IMG/VR virus record: IMGVR_UViG_3300042352_001329
Coordinates: 1 to 51,710 of that record
Strand: one strand, 5' to 3'
Source of the DNA: a virus
DNA length: 51,710 nucleotides
Part shown: piece by piece, positions 38,788 to 47,227 of the stretch
Position numbering within the stretch: position 1 is the stretch's first letter
How the letters are laid out: every line of letters begins with the position of its first letter
Notes under the pieces: generated by a model
What the model was told of the DNA's origin: nothing
The model's database searches: none
What the model saw: the letters and a program-made list of their open reading frames with translations, nothing else
Made by a program: the position numbers and the translations under genes

Positions 38788-41238
38788 TTATTCCATAGTT
38801 AAGCTATTTGCCATCTTATTATGGGAGATTGCTCTTTCTACAACATATGTATGGGCATCTTCTACTTCAATTTTTATTACTTCGGCCTCTCCAATTGATT
38901 CGATTGATGAAATTTCAACCAAGCCATCCAAAGTTTCAATTAGGTCTCCTACTGCAAGATCAGAAATTCTAACGTATTCCTCATCTACTGTTAAGAATTT
39001 ATGACTTTCTGATACATCAACTGAGTGCTCTCCAAATTTAACTCTAACAACTGGCTGAATAATAGGTTCAGCTGATTCAATCGCATAGTAACCCCATTCT
39101 CCAGTATGTTCGTGAATTGTATAGATTTGAGTACCTTTTACCAATTCGCCAGCTTTGATCCAAGAGTCTTCTCCAGTTAAAATTAGCATGCTTGGAACTG
39201 GGCAACCTCCACCATAACCTCCACCTGAACCGCCATATGCACCAGTTGAACCATATCCACTGCTGTATACTGGGCGAGTAAGTTTAACTGGATTGTCAGT
39301 TGCAGCAACATCTCTAATTGAATTAGCTGATGCCGAAACTGTTGCTTGAACAGTTGATGCTTTTAAGTTTGTATTTTCAGCTTCAAGTTGAGATATTCTT
39401 TCCTTAAGTGATGTGATTGTATCTGCTAAATCTACCTGTTTTTTAGCATCAAGTAACTCAGCTGAATTATCATCGGCAGCTTTTGTAATATCATCAGATT
39501 TATACCATTTTCCAGTATAAAGCGCTGAACGGCTTCCATCCTTTCCTACCGTAACTATATAGAATTTAGGATCATCTAAGCTTTGAATTTTAGCAGTAGT
39601 TGTTGCATCAACTTTAAAAAGTATTTCACCAAGATCTGAATTAACTTGATCTTGACTTGTAATATTGCTTATGCTTATCTTAGATGCAGCTGAGCCAAAT
39701 ACTAATTCAAACCCACTAAATTGAGTTAGATCCATGTTATTTAGCTTAGTTGTTCCTTGATTAGTAGTAGATTCAGTTTTTACCTGAAACTTAAATGTAT
39801 TATCAAATGGAGTTACCGCAATTGATAACTTACCTTGACCAAATGCAAGATCTAGCTTTTTACCAGATCTAACTAAGTGATTGACTTGAGAAACTGCAAT
39901 TGTATTTTGTGTGTAAAAAACTGGAACGTATTGAGTAACGGTATTAGTTATTACAGTTGGCTCAACGGTTGGCGTAGTTATTGCAGTCGCAGTTGATGCA
40001 GCAGGTCTAACCATTGAAGGATCACTAAATACCTGAACAGAATCAGTTAATTTCTTTACTATTATATTAGAAATTTTATATGAATTTGGTTTATCTGCAA
40101 GATCCAATTTAAGTAAAGATTTACCATACTTATTTGGATTAACTATTGTAAGAGATGCAGTTCTAATAATTTGTTCGTTTGTTACTCTATTTACAAGTCT
40201 AACTGAATAGTCGACTACCATTGTAACAGCTTCATTTGCATTTTTAAGAATAGGTCTAAAAACTATAGGTTCATCGAAATTAGTTTCTTGAAAGAATGTT
40301 GCATCTCCACTTTTAACAAAGGTTGATCCAATTTGTTCAAATATTGAAAGTTGGTGAAAAATTATCCAACTTTGACCACTTCTTTTTTCTAAAATTCCAA
40401 TAAATTCTTCTGGAAAACCCTGATTCCATGTTGCAAAAAATTCAAGATAATCTCCATCGACTGCTTCTCTAATTTTTGCTCCAACTAAATCAAAATCATT
40501 AGTTTGTGCAATTTGAGCATTGTAGGTACGGGTAATATCTAATGTTGTGTATAATTCGTCTTCAGTTTTTATATCTGGTCCGAATGTACACTCAAATAAA
40601 TTTATAGTAATAGGATTGTTTTTAACTAACCCTACTCCACCTGTTAATTGATATTCAAATGTATTTGCTTGATTTGGAGAAGTATAAAATGCCTCATCCA
40701 TATTTTTTATTGATGGAATAATTATGTCAATATATCGGTCATACATCGTATTTCCAATAATAAATGGACGAGTTGTATAGAGTAAAATATCACCAATTGT
40801 TGTTGCATTTAACAAAATATTTGCTAGAATTAGTGTATTACCATCGTTCATATCTTGTCTAACTGACAGTGCCATATTGGTAAAATCTGTAAACTGGAAT
40901 CCTGATGCAATATAGAATCTTGCACGGTCTCCAATGATAGATCCTCCAGGTACAACTGTTTCAGTAAGAGTAGTATCATACTCAGTATAGTTAGGACTAT
41001 TTTCTGAGTCTAAATAAACAAACCTACCTCCATTGGTAGACAATGGGATAATAGTTAGGTCCTTGATATTACCGGTTTCATATAGTGCAGAATCTGGATT
41101 ATACACAAATATTTCATTATCGCCAGTTTTTAATGTATAAAATGGCGAAGTTATTAGAATCGGACTTGATGGCGAAAGAGACTCATACTGATACTCTAAT
41201 AGGCAATATTCCGTTAACTTAACAAATCTAGATTGCAT
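38788..41238 (-). CDS. Structural (neck/fibre-like) protein with C-terminal Hint domain
   Basis: 816 residues. Residues 1-590 are beta-rich, like a fibre or neck structural protein; residues about 610-640 are a coiled coil. A glycine/tyrosine linker (about 655-678) leads to C679, which begins a Hint (hedgehog/intein) domain: PSMLILTGEDSWIKAGELV, ESHKFLTVDEEYV, then DAHTYVVERAISHN ending at N807. Only nine residues (KMANSLTME) follow. The +1 residue is lysine, not C, S or T, so true splicing is unlikely; N-terminal thioester-driven cleavage or a modified C-terminus is more likely. A TAGTATAGA motif is 6 nt before the ATG. Confidence 0.82.
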   Translation of the reverse strand: MQSRFVKLTEYCLLEYQYESLSPSSPILITSPFYTLKTGDNEIFVYNPDSALYETGNIKDLTIIPLSTNGGRFVYLDSENSPNYTEYDTTLTETVVPGGSIIGDRARFYIASGFQFTDFTNMALSVRQDMNDGNTLILANILLNATTIGDILLYTTRPFIIGNTMYDRYIDIIIPSIKNMDEAFYTSPNQANTFEYQLTGGVGLVKNNPITINLFECTFGPDIKTEDELYTTLDITRTYNAQIAQTNDFDLVGAKIREAVDGDYLEFFATWNQGFPEEFIGILEKRSGQSWIIFHQLSIFEQIGSTFVKSGDATFFQETNFDEPIVFRPILKNANEAVTMVVDYSVRLVNRVTNEQIIRTASLTIVNPNKYGKSLLKLDLADKPNSYKISNIIVKKLTDSVQVFSDPSMVRPAASTATAITTPTVEPTVITNTVTQYVPVFYTQNTIAVSQVNHLVRSGKKLDLAFGQGKLSIAVTPFDNTFKFQVKTESTTNQGTTKLNNMDLTQFSGFELVFGSAASKISISNITSQDQVNSDLGEILFKVDATTTAKIQSLDDPKFYIVTVGKDGSRSALYTGKWYKSDDITKAADDNSAELLDAKKQVDLADTITSLKERISQLEAENTNLKASTVQATVSASANSIRDVAATDNPVKLTRPVYSSGYGSTGAYGGSGGGYGGGCPVPSMLILTGEDSWIKAGELVKGTQIYTIHEHTGEWGYYAIESAEPIIQPVVRVKFGEHSVDVSESHKFLTVDEEYVRISDLAVGDLIETLDGLVEISSIESIGEAEVIKIEVEDAHTYVVERAISHNKMANSLTME

Positions 41239-41264
41239 TCGTGCTCTATACTAATTTTTTTGGT

Positions 41265-41489
41265 TTATGATAACAAATCATTTATCGTGATCTTATTATC
41301 GACTTCTCCTATATTATCTATTAGCAAGCGTTCGCGATCTCTCAACGACTCTAGCCTGCTTAATAATATGTCTTTTTGTAATTCCAAACTAGAAGCTAGC
41401 ATTTCAAGTTTTTCTAATTCTTCAAATATTTGAGAATATTCTGAGATGATTCCCTTAGCTTCTAATTTAATTGTAGATGGTATTTCCAT
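41265..41489 (-). CDS. Small coiled-coil protein
   Basis: 74 residues, almost one continuous coiled coil (about 15-60) rich in E, L and R. No motif. It begins 1 nt below the stop codon of the gene at 41491 and precedes the Hint-domain gene, in the virion structural operon. It could be a chaperone or minor structural part. Confidence 0.55.
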   Translation of the reverse strand: MEIPSTIKLEAKGIISEYSQIFEELEKLEMLASSLELQKDILLSRLESLRDRERLLIDNIGEVDNKITINDLLS

Positions 41490-41490
41490 A

Positions 41491-42558
41491 TTATTGTATT
41501 TTAACTTTAAGTTGACCGGATTTTATGAAATTTAGCATTTGCATTAGATACACAGAAGAGTTATCATTACCTCCGCCGCCTCCAATCATAATTGGACCAT
41601 TTGGCGACATTTCATCTTGATACATATTTGAGCTATTCATTTGAGGTTGGCTTGGGTTAACTAAATTAGTCGTGTTATTAACTTGTGGAGCTAGATTAGT
41701 TGGGCTTGGGCTAGAAATTGCACTAACTCCACCTACCAGTTCACGTAGTGCGTTAAATGAAGATGCGCCATAGTCAGGTTTAGGTGCTTCATTTACCATT
41801 GGTAGAGTACCCTTTTTTGGTTCAGCTAAGTTTTGGGTAACTTGATTAATATTTGATTCACTTGATGTGTTAATTACATTAATTACCTCAGTTGCAAAAT
41901 TTGAAATAGTATCATTTAATCTAGAAATACTCTCAGATGTTGTATTAATATTTGATTGTTGTTGCTGAACAAGTTCTTTGGTTTTTTGATCTGATAATAT
42001 TACCATACCAGGCCCTTCTGGATTTTTACCTCCACTCGTTAAACTATCAACCAATCCATCAATTGCTTTATTAATAGAACTATTTGAAGTAGTTTTTTCA
42101 ATAGGTTCAGTTTGTTTTAAAACTTTAGACGTAATTGACTGAATATCAGTAAGTCTAGTATCAGATAGCCCTTGAATTAATTCTCGAATTTCATCTTTAT
42201 TACTGGTTATGGTTTCAATTTTAGTAAACCTATTTTCCAAATAGGCTGCAAGTGGATCCAATGCAGTATTTGAATTTTGCTGAGCTGCTAAAAATGTTTG
42301 AATATCGTCTTTAATTGAAGAGGATTGTTGGGCCTCTGCTATTTTGGCAAATTCTGCCTGGATTTGACCAAAGTACTCAGCTGGATTAAAATTTGGAAGA
42401 GTTAGTTCAGATTCAGTTCTTAACTGGTTTTGGGTAAGACCTGGGGTAGGATCAGGTTCCTTGAAGTCAACCAATCCAGATAGATTTAAATCTATTCCTG
42501 GAAGGGTAGGTCCGGCCTGTCCTTCTGCAATCTTAGCAAGATCTATAAAAATTTCCAT
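41491..42558 (-). CDS. Virion structural protein, low-complexity
   Basis: 355 residues, rich in N, S, T, Q and P, with a helical region (about 60-130 and 190-235) and a glycine patch IMIGGGGGNDN near 330. The start MEIFIDLAKIAE|G resembles a CTS (I-A-E) but lacks the basic/aromatic pattern, so I do not count it. A late-type motif lies 14 nt upstream. No family recognised; probably tail, neck or baseplate. Confidence 0.6.
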   Translation of the reverse strand: MEIFIDLAKIAEGQAGPTLPGIDLNLSGLVDFKEPDPTPGLTQNQLRTESELTLPNFNPAEYFGQIQAEFAKIAEAQQSSSIKDDIQTFLAAQQNSNTALDPLAAYLENRFTKIETITSNKDEIRELIQGLSDTRLTDIQSITSKVLKQTEPIEKTTSNSSINKAIDGLVDSLTSGGKNPEGPGMVILSDQKTKELVQQQQSNINTTSESISRLNDTISNFATEVINVINTSSESNINQVTQNLAEPKKGTLPMVNEAPKPDYGASSFNALRELVGGVSAISSPSPTNLAPQVNNTTNLVNPSQPQMNSSNMYQDEMSPNGPIMIGGGGGNDNSSVYLMQMLNFIKSGQLKVKIQ

Positions 42559-42572
42559 CTGAGTTTCTTTTT

Positions 42573-42582
42573 GTTATTTATT
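42573..42582 (-). promoter_or_regulatory. Late-type promoter motif
   Basis: Minus-strand AATAAATAAC, ending 14 nt before the ATG at 42558. Confidence 0.55.
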
Positions 42583-42602
42583 GAAAATTTCTAGAAAATT
42601 GG

Positions 42603-42794
42603 CTACTGCAATCTTCCCGGTAAATTTGGTGGACCCTGATCAAGTTCAGCCTCTATCTTAGCATTATTATCAGAAATTTGCTTATTTGTGATAGTAAGAT
42701 AGATTGAATATTCATAAAATGGAAGACTGTACAGTGTATCTAGTGACTGATTCAGCTTCACCGCCAAGAACTTGTTAGTTTCAAACAAGTTCAC
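42603..42794 (-). CDS. Small baseplate/tail-assembly-like protein
   Basis: 63 residues. The start is GTG (42792-42794), inside the end of the gp26-like gene. LDTLYSLPFYEYSIYL near 19-34 is like the conserved LPFYE segment of small phage assembly proteins. It overlaps the gp26-like frame by 14 nt in the +1 frame. It may be a separate coupled gene or, less likely, the product of a frameshift. Confidence 0.5.
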   Translation of the reverse strand: MNLFETNKFLAVKLNQSLDTLYSLPFYEYSIYLTITNKQISDNNAKIEAELDQGPPNLPGRLQ

Positions 42795-43725
42795 TAAATC
42801 CAGTTGAAATAAGGAAAAGATCTTTGACAGTGAAGCTGGAGTCCAAAAAAATTCGTGAGTCTATTTTAGAACCACATTTTGGACAATCCGCTTTAAGAAT
42901 TTGTTTTTTAGACTTTTGTATTTCATCTGCAAATCTTGAAATAAAGGTAAACTTTAGTATATTCCAAGTTAACGAATCTTGATTTAGTATAGAATATGTA
43001 GCAGGGGTTAGTGATTCCCAATCTCCAACCAAATACGGAACAATTTTAATAAATGATTTATCGATTGGAGCTCCCTTTGTGGTCAATTCAATTATAATTT
43101 CCCTTAATCTCTCCATTGTACCAAGAGTAGGCAAGTATAAATTAAACTCCGCATCCATTTTTTCAGATTTAACTGAATATGATTTAGATTCAGTTGAGTA
43201 GAATTGTTCAAGCTCTTCTGGAAAATCAAATACTCTAAGCATGGAACTTTCAATAGGTAACTTTTCAGAATATTTGGGTTCAGCACAAGAACATTCAAAC
43301 CTATGCGGTAATTGATTTTCTCCATTTGGAAATGTTAATTCCTGAATTTTGAAAATAATAAAGAATCTATCAATTTCTAAGATTTCTCTCCATGAAACAA
43401 TTTCATCTTCAATTCTAACTTCAGCACATCTTTCTAAGATATAGTTTAGCTGATCATCGATTGATAGCATATCAGTTTCATCAATAGTAGACCAATGTCT
43501 AACTTCTGCAACTGAGGCAGATTTAATTGCTAGGCTGAAATTATCTACGTAAAATTTTCCTTTACTTGGAAGAGTTTCCAATGGAATATTTTTCCAACCT
43601 AATTCGTTAGGTTGAGATATTTCTTTCTTTTTAGATTTAGGTGACTTGACCGGAGTATTTACGCCTGACTTTTTGTCAATGCCTTCTAGATATTCCTGGG
43701 CCTTAAGTGGATCAATTTCTTGCAT
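42781..43725 (-). CDS. gp26-like baseplate hub assembly protein with zinc ribbon
   Basis: 314 residues. LPSKGKFYVDNFSLAIKSAS near 52-71, then SIDDQLNYILERCAEV near 87-102, match the T4 gp26-like baseplate chaperone pattern (lPS.G.fY...i.....a.e...L.ddal..il..C). A central FECSCAEP and a C-terminal CPKCGSKID near 278-290 form a likely zinc ribbon. It is larger than T4 gp26. In T4, gp26 assists assembly of the baseplate hub. Its position close to other tail genes agrees. Confidence 0.6.
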   Translation of the reverse strand: MQEIDPLKAQEYLEGIDKKSGVNTPVKSPKSKKKEISQPNELGWKNIPLETLPSKGKFYVDNFSLAIKSASVAEVRHWSTIDETDMLSIDDQLNYILERCAEVRIEDEIVSWREILEIDRFFIIFKIQELTFPNGENQLPHRFECSCAEPKYSEKLPIESSMLRVFDFPEELEQFYSTESKSYSVKSEKMDAEFNLYLPTLGTMERLREIIIELTTKGAPIDKSFIKIVPYLVGDWESLTPATYSILNQDSLTWNILKFTFISRFADEIQKSKKQILKADCPKCGSKIDSRIFLDSSFTVKDLFLISTGFSELV

Positions 43726-43745
43726 TATATTAATACAGACCTTTT

Positions 43746-44201
43746 CTAGTCTTGTATTAAGAACTGCATAAAAGTTTTTGTGTGGCCAGCCGATTCATTA
43801 ACTGTCATTAGAGAAGCAGGATAAACCTCAACTCTTTTATTAGAAACTGAATCTCTAATAAAAGCCCTAATTACTTGATGTTTTCTGTCTAATTCAAATC
43901 CAATAAATCTACCAAAGATTTTATTAGATCCGCCTTTTTGATGTTGAGTGTTTACTTCAACGCCGCTAAGTCTTTTTCCAGCTCTAAACTGATCGTTTAG
44001 GTCATTTACTAATTGATCAAATTCTGACATTTCAACTTCTTGTGGAAGAGAAAGATCCGCTAGCGGTAACATTTTAATTGTAATACCTGGAGTAAATGTG
44101 GATTGTGATGCAACAAATCCAAAATCGCCTCTTCCTTGAAATGGAATACTACTTACAAAACTACTCTTTTGTCCATATGACATTACTGGTCTCATTAGCA
44201 A
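43746..44201 (-). CDS. Virion structural protein of unknown type
   Basis: 151 residues, beta-rich with a basic core (KIFGRFIGFELDRKHQ). No family recognised. A second ATG at 44195 is an equally good start; the upstream gene ends at 44195, so an overlap of 7 nt or 1 nt results. Probably head-tail connector or tail component by context. Confidence 0.5.
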   Translation of the reverse strand: MLMRPVMSYGQKSSFVSSIPFQGRGDFGFVASQSTFTPGITIKMLPLADLSLPQEVEMSEFDQLVNDLNDQFRAGKRLSGVEVNTQHQKGGSNKIFGRFIGFELDRKHQVIRAFIRDSVSNKRVEVYPASLMTVNESAGHTKTFMQFLIQD

Positions 44202-44983
44202 TCACAATTATTTGGATCAACATCAGTTTTAGTCTTAATTAATAAGACACTAACTTTAACGCTGAATTTTGAGCTTGGATTTAATAGGGTTAGGGTGTTT
44301 ATAATCTTAGTAGGATCAGTTGTTGCCTCTGGTGCAAAATACATATAAACCGGTCCGATTGTAAAGTTTGATGAGCTGTTTCCTCCATTTGTAAAAATCG
44401 ATGAAATTGAACCAGTCAACATATATTCAGATGGATTAATTTCTGCGCCATCCTCATCTAGCGTTGGATAGTTTGCATAAATAATAACGCCCTTTATGTA
44501 AGCTTTATTTGGATTTAATACTTCAACAAAAGTTAAAACTGCAGCAGCATTGGCAGCAGTTGCAGGAAGAGATAGGGTTACAGCTGTTCCATTGACTGCA
44601 GTAACAGTTGTTCCAGTTTGAATACCTGAACCAGATACCGTGCTACCTACTCTAATTAAATTATTAACAGTTGCAGTAGTTACAGCAGTGCTATTTAAAA
44701 CAGTAGCCGCTGTTGCGGTTGTTCCACCTACTAAATTATTTGAAAAAACTATTGCATTTTCGCCTTGACAAATTTCTAACTCTTGTTTAACATAAGAGTC
44801 TGCTGGATATGCAAGTTTACCGAAATCGCAAAGATCTGCTTGGCTAACATTTTTATCTACTATAGAAAAGCAGTTGTCAATAAGTCTAAGTGACTTTTTG
44901 GCAGCCACTGGATCGCATAGTTTAGCCATAGCCGAGTTAACTCTTTTATAGCTTGGATCACCTTTAAATTTAATGTAGGACAT
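44195..44983 (-). CDS. Structural protein with Ig-like T/A-rich insert
   Basis: 262 residues. The first 80 residues are helical, with CDP and ICQGE stretches. Residues about 88-152 are T, A, V and G-rich (VSGSGIQTGTTVTAVNGT inside), a typical short beta repeat of decorated or fibre-like phage proteins, absent from the rest. The C-terminal part is beta-rich and ends DPNNCDC. A late-like GGTAAATAAT is 17 nt upstream. It is likely an exposed tail or capsid component. Confidence 0.6.
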   Translation of the reverse strand: MSYIKFKGDPSYKRVNSAMAKLCDPVAAKKSLRLIDNCFSIVDKNVSQADLCDFGKLAYPADSYVKQELEICQGENAIVFSNNLVGGTTATAATVLNSTAVTTATVNNLIRVGSTVSGSGIQTGTTVTAVNGTAVTLSLPATAANAAAVLTFVEVLNPNKAYIKGVIIYANYPTLDEDGAEINPSEYMLTGSISSIFTNGGNSSSNFTIGPVYMYFAPEATTDPTKIINTLTLLNPSSKFSVKVSVLLIKTKTDVDPNNCDC

Positions 44984-45000
44984 TAGCCGAAGTTCTTTTT

Positions 45001-45010
45001 ATTATTTACC
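45001..45010 (-). promoter_or_regulatory. Late-like promoter motif
   Basis: Minus-strand GGTAAATAAT, a variant of the late motif ending 17 nt before the ATG at 44983. Confidence 0.4.
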
Positions 45011-45016
45011 TCCGAT

Positions 45017-45745
45017 TTAGGATTTAATTCCTCTAGCAATCATTTCATCTGGGGAAAGTCTCCTAGTTGCTCGGTCTGGCATGTCAAATAATTCAATCCT
45101 CTTAGGCTTATCCATTTCAGCCGAAACCGTTTGGGTTAAATCAACTTCAATTGCCCCAGTAGATTTTAGTGGAGTCTTTTTTTTAACACGTGGAGACTTA
45201 GTTGAAACTGGCGCCTCTACAATTGGCTCCTCCATTATAGTTTCAACTACACTAATAGCTGGCTCAACCTTTTCTGGTGCGTCTGGTAATTGAACTGGCT
45301 CGACTAAATTTTCCTCTGGCTTAATATAATCAACCAGTGACTTAATAAAACCTAGTGCAACAATTGGTAAAACTGCTCCTGAAATAATAGCAAGCATACG
45401 TTTTTGATAAATTAAGTCTTCTTCTTGAAGACCAAATAATTCAATCCAACCTGTAAAATTTTCTAAGTGAGAAAAGGCATAATAAGTATTTCCCATAGCC
45501 TGCATTGCAGTTAAGAGTATAAAAAGTCCCCAAACAATACTCTTATTCATTTTATCTAAAACAATAAGAGATGCAAGCGAAGCGGCTGCACCGACTTCAA
45601 ATCCAATTGCGAGGGAAACTGCAAGCCACATAGGATTAGACAATTTAAAAAAGTCTACTACGTGGATAGTTGAAATAATTGATACTAAGAGATATAGAGT
45701 AACAAAGGAACCAATTATAAAGTAATGGGTTGCTCTAGATTTCAT
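45017..45745 (-). CDS. Four-pass membrane protein with charged tail
   Basis: 242 residues. Hydrophobic segments at about 8-28, 40-62, 69-88 and 117-137; then an acidic, proline-rich cytoplasmic-type tail to the C-terminus with KSPRVKKKTPLK in its middle. The T/P/V-rich linker is disordered. No family recognised. It abuts the membrane coiled-coil gene upstream (45745). A membrane platform for assembly is possible but unproven. Confidence 0.6.
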   Translation of the reverse strand: MKSRATHYFIIGSFVTLYLLVSIISTIHVVDFFKLSNPMWLAVSLAIGFEVGAAASLASLIVLDKMNKSIVWGLFILLTAMQAMGNTYYAFSHLENFTGWIELFGLQEEDLIYQKRMLAIISGAVLPIVALGFIKSLVDYIKPEENLVEPVQLPDAPEKVEPAISVVETIMEEPIVEAPVSTKSPRVKKKTPLKSTGAIEVDLTQTVSAEMDKPKRIELFDMPDRATRRLSPDEMIARGIKS

Positions 45746-46020
45746 TATTTTGCTCCAAGTTTTTTCAATTCAGCATCAATATCAGATTGACGTTGAACGT
45801 CTAACATTTTGCGGTCAGTCGCTTGAATCATGCGTTTTTCGGCCTTAAGACCTTCAATTTCAAGATCCTTTTTTGTTGCTAACGAGTCTAGGGCAATTAA
45901 TTGCTTTTTAACTTTAGTAACTTCACGATCTACTCCGCAAGATTTCATATAGGTTAAAACTAATAAAAAGATTACTACTTTTAAACCGTGCTTTTGTAAA
46001 AATTGTTCTACTTTGTTCAT
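45745..46020 (-). CDS. Small membrane-anchored coiled-coil protein
   Basis: 91 residues. One membrane segment at about 13-26 and a coiled coil (about 34-70). Cysteine 28 after the segment is not in a lipobox. Late-like motif 21 nt upstream. Its first base is the last of the four-pass gene; the two likely work together. Function unknown. Confidence 0.55.
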   Translation of the reverse strand: MNKVEQFLQKHGLKVVIFLLVLTYMKSCGVDREVTKVKKQLIALDSLATKKDLEIEGLKAEKRMIQATDRKMLDVQRQSDIDAELKKLGAK

Positions 46021-46041
46021 AATTTAAGATTATTTGATACT

Positions 46042-46051
46042 ATTATTTATT
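46042..46051 (-). promoter_or_regulatory. Late-type promoter motif
   Basis: Minus-strand AATAAATAAT, ending 21 nt before the ATG at 46020. It overlaps the stop of the membrane gene at 46047. Confidence 0.5.
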
Positions 46052-46544
46052 TGCTATTTACAGTTTGCCATACGTGGGACCAATCTACTTGACCCAGGGC
46101 AGGTACTACAAATACAGCAAATATTAAAAATAGGATAATTGGATAGATTATTACATATAGGATTCTCTCTAGGGAAACCTGCTTAAAATCAAAATCCATC
46201 CATACTAAATATGCATATACCTCTGGAGTTTTAATTCTTCTAAAACCAGTTTTAAGAAAATCAATTATTCCAAGTCTGGTGATTGGATCGTTATAATCAG
46301 CAAGGGATTCTTTAACCTGCATTATTTCAAATCCCTTAAGGTCATCGGTATTTAGTAAAACCTCAGGCTGAAGATTTTTAACATAGTATAATCTGCCAAG
46401 TCGGGTTCTTCTTAGATTTAGCTTTTCAAGTTCACCGCTTTTCTCTAATTCGGAGACTATCGATATGTACTTTCTAAATAAGACCAATTCCTTAATTAAA
46501 GAAATTAGCTTAGTAATAAAAACAATAGGGTTTAGATATTTCAT
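46047..46544 (-). CDS. Membrane protein of unknown function
   Basis: 165 residues. A hydrophobic, basic N-terminus (about 5-28), a soluble middle and one C-terminal membrane segment (about 127-150). No family recognised. Its first base coincides with the last of the sigma-factor gene (46544), so it is co-transcribed with it. It might be an anti-sigma-like partner by position, but it lacks any anti-sigma motif. Confidence 0.5.
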   Translation of the reverse strand: MKYLNPIVFITKLISLIKELVLFRKYISIVSELEKSGELEKLNLRRTRLGRLYYVKNLQPEVLLNTDDLKGFEIMQVKESLADYNDPITRLGIIDFLKTGFRRIKTPEVYAYLVWMDFDFKQVSLERILYVIIYPIILFLIFAVFVVPALGQVDWSHVWQTVNSK

Positions 46545-47188
46545 TAGAAAAGGTCTTTTATTTTTTCAACCAGTTCTGGGTTACTTTCCAAAACTGAGTC
46601 TTTTAATATTTTACGTGCTTTTCGTATTTTAGTTTTAACAGTATTAAGATTCATCTCGTACTTATCTGCAATATCAGCGCCTTTCATTTTATTTAGCTCC
46701 TTATCGATTAGGATAGATTTTTCCAAAGATTCTGGCATTTCTTCAATTGCCAGCATGGTTGCAGTATAGAGATTTTCTAAAGAGTATTCCTTTTCTAGAT
46801 TATCTCGACTATCATCTACTAAAAATAGAGAATTTCCTATTTTATCAATATCAGTAGTCATTTGCTGTTTTAATTTATGCAAATGTAGTAGAGATTCATT
46901 TCTTGCTATTGTGTAGATCCAAGTGGTAAATCTGTATTTTGGATTATAACTGTCAAGCGACTTAAAAATCTTAAAGAAAGTATTATGCAAGACCTCTTCG
47001 GTTTCATCTGTATCGTTAAAGAATTTCCAAATGAAGTATTTAAGTTTTGGTTCCATTATACGAACTAACCTGTTTCTGTCTCTTTCTGTGAATTTTTTAG
47101 CAACGATAGCTTCGGCTAATTGCTGCATTTCATCATTAAGTCTGCGGTTTAAATCTTCGTAGCCGGTTACCTTTTTGTTTACTGCCAT
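46544..47188 (-). CDS. ECF-type sigma-70 factor (candidate late sigma)
   Basis: 214 residues. Region 2 (about 47-110) has the typical helix set with YNPKYRFTTWIYTIARNE, the promoter-melting 2.3-2.4 part. Region 4 (about 160-205) has SILIDKELNKMKGADIADKY followed by NLNTVKTKIRKARKIL, a helix-turn-helix. It fits ECF size and lacks regions 1 and 3. It is placed upstream of structural genes and downstream of PhoH. I infer that it reads the late GATAAATAAC promoters, like T4 gp55, although it is not a gp55 homolog by eye. Confidence 0.88.
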   Translation of the reverse strand: MAVNKKVTGYEDLNRRLNDEMQQLAEAIVAKKFTERDRNRLVRIMEPKLKYFIWKFFNDTDETEEVLHNTFFKIFKSLDSYNPKYRFTTWIYTIARNESLLHLHKLKQQMTTDIDKIGNSLFLVDDSRDNLEKEYSLENLYTATMLAIEEMPESLEKSILIDKELNKMKGADIADKYEMNLNTVKTKIRKARKILKDSVLESNPELVEKIKDLF

Positions 47189-47227
47189 AAAAATATTTTT
47201 CTAGTAGAGTTATTGTACTTAATTAAT

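Noticed and set aside
41491-42558. Leader MEIFIDLAKIAE counted as packaging leader
   Set aside because: I-A-E is present, but the protein looks like a tail or baseplate component and lacks the basic part.
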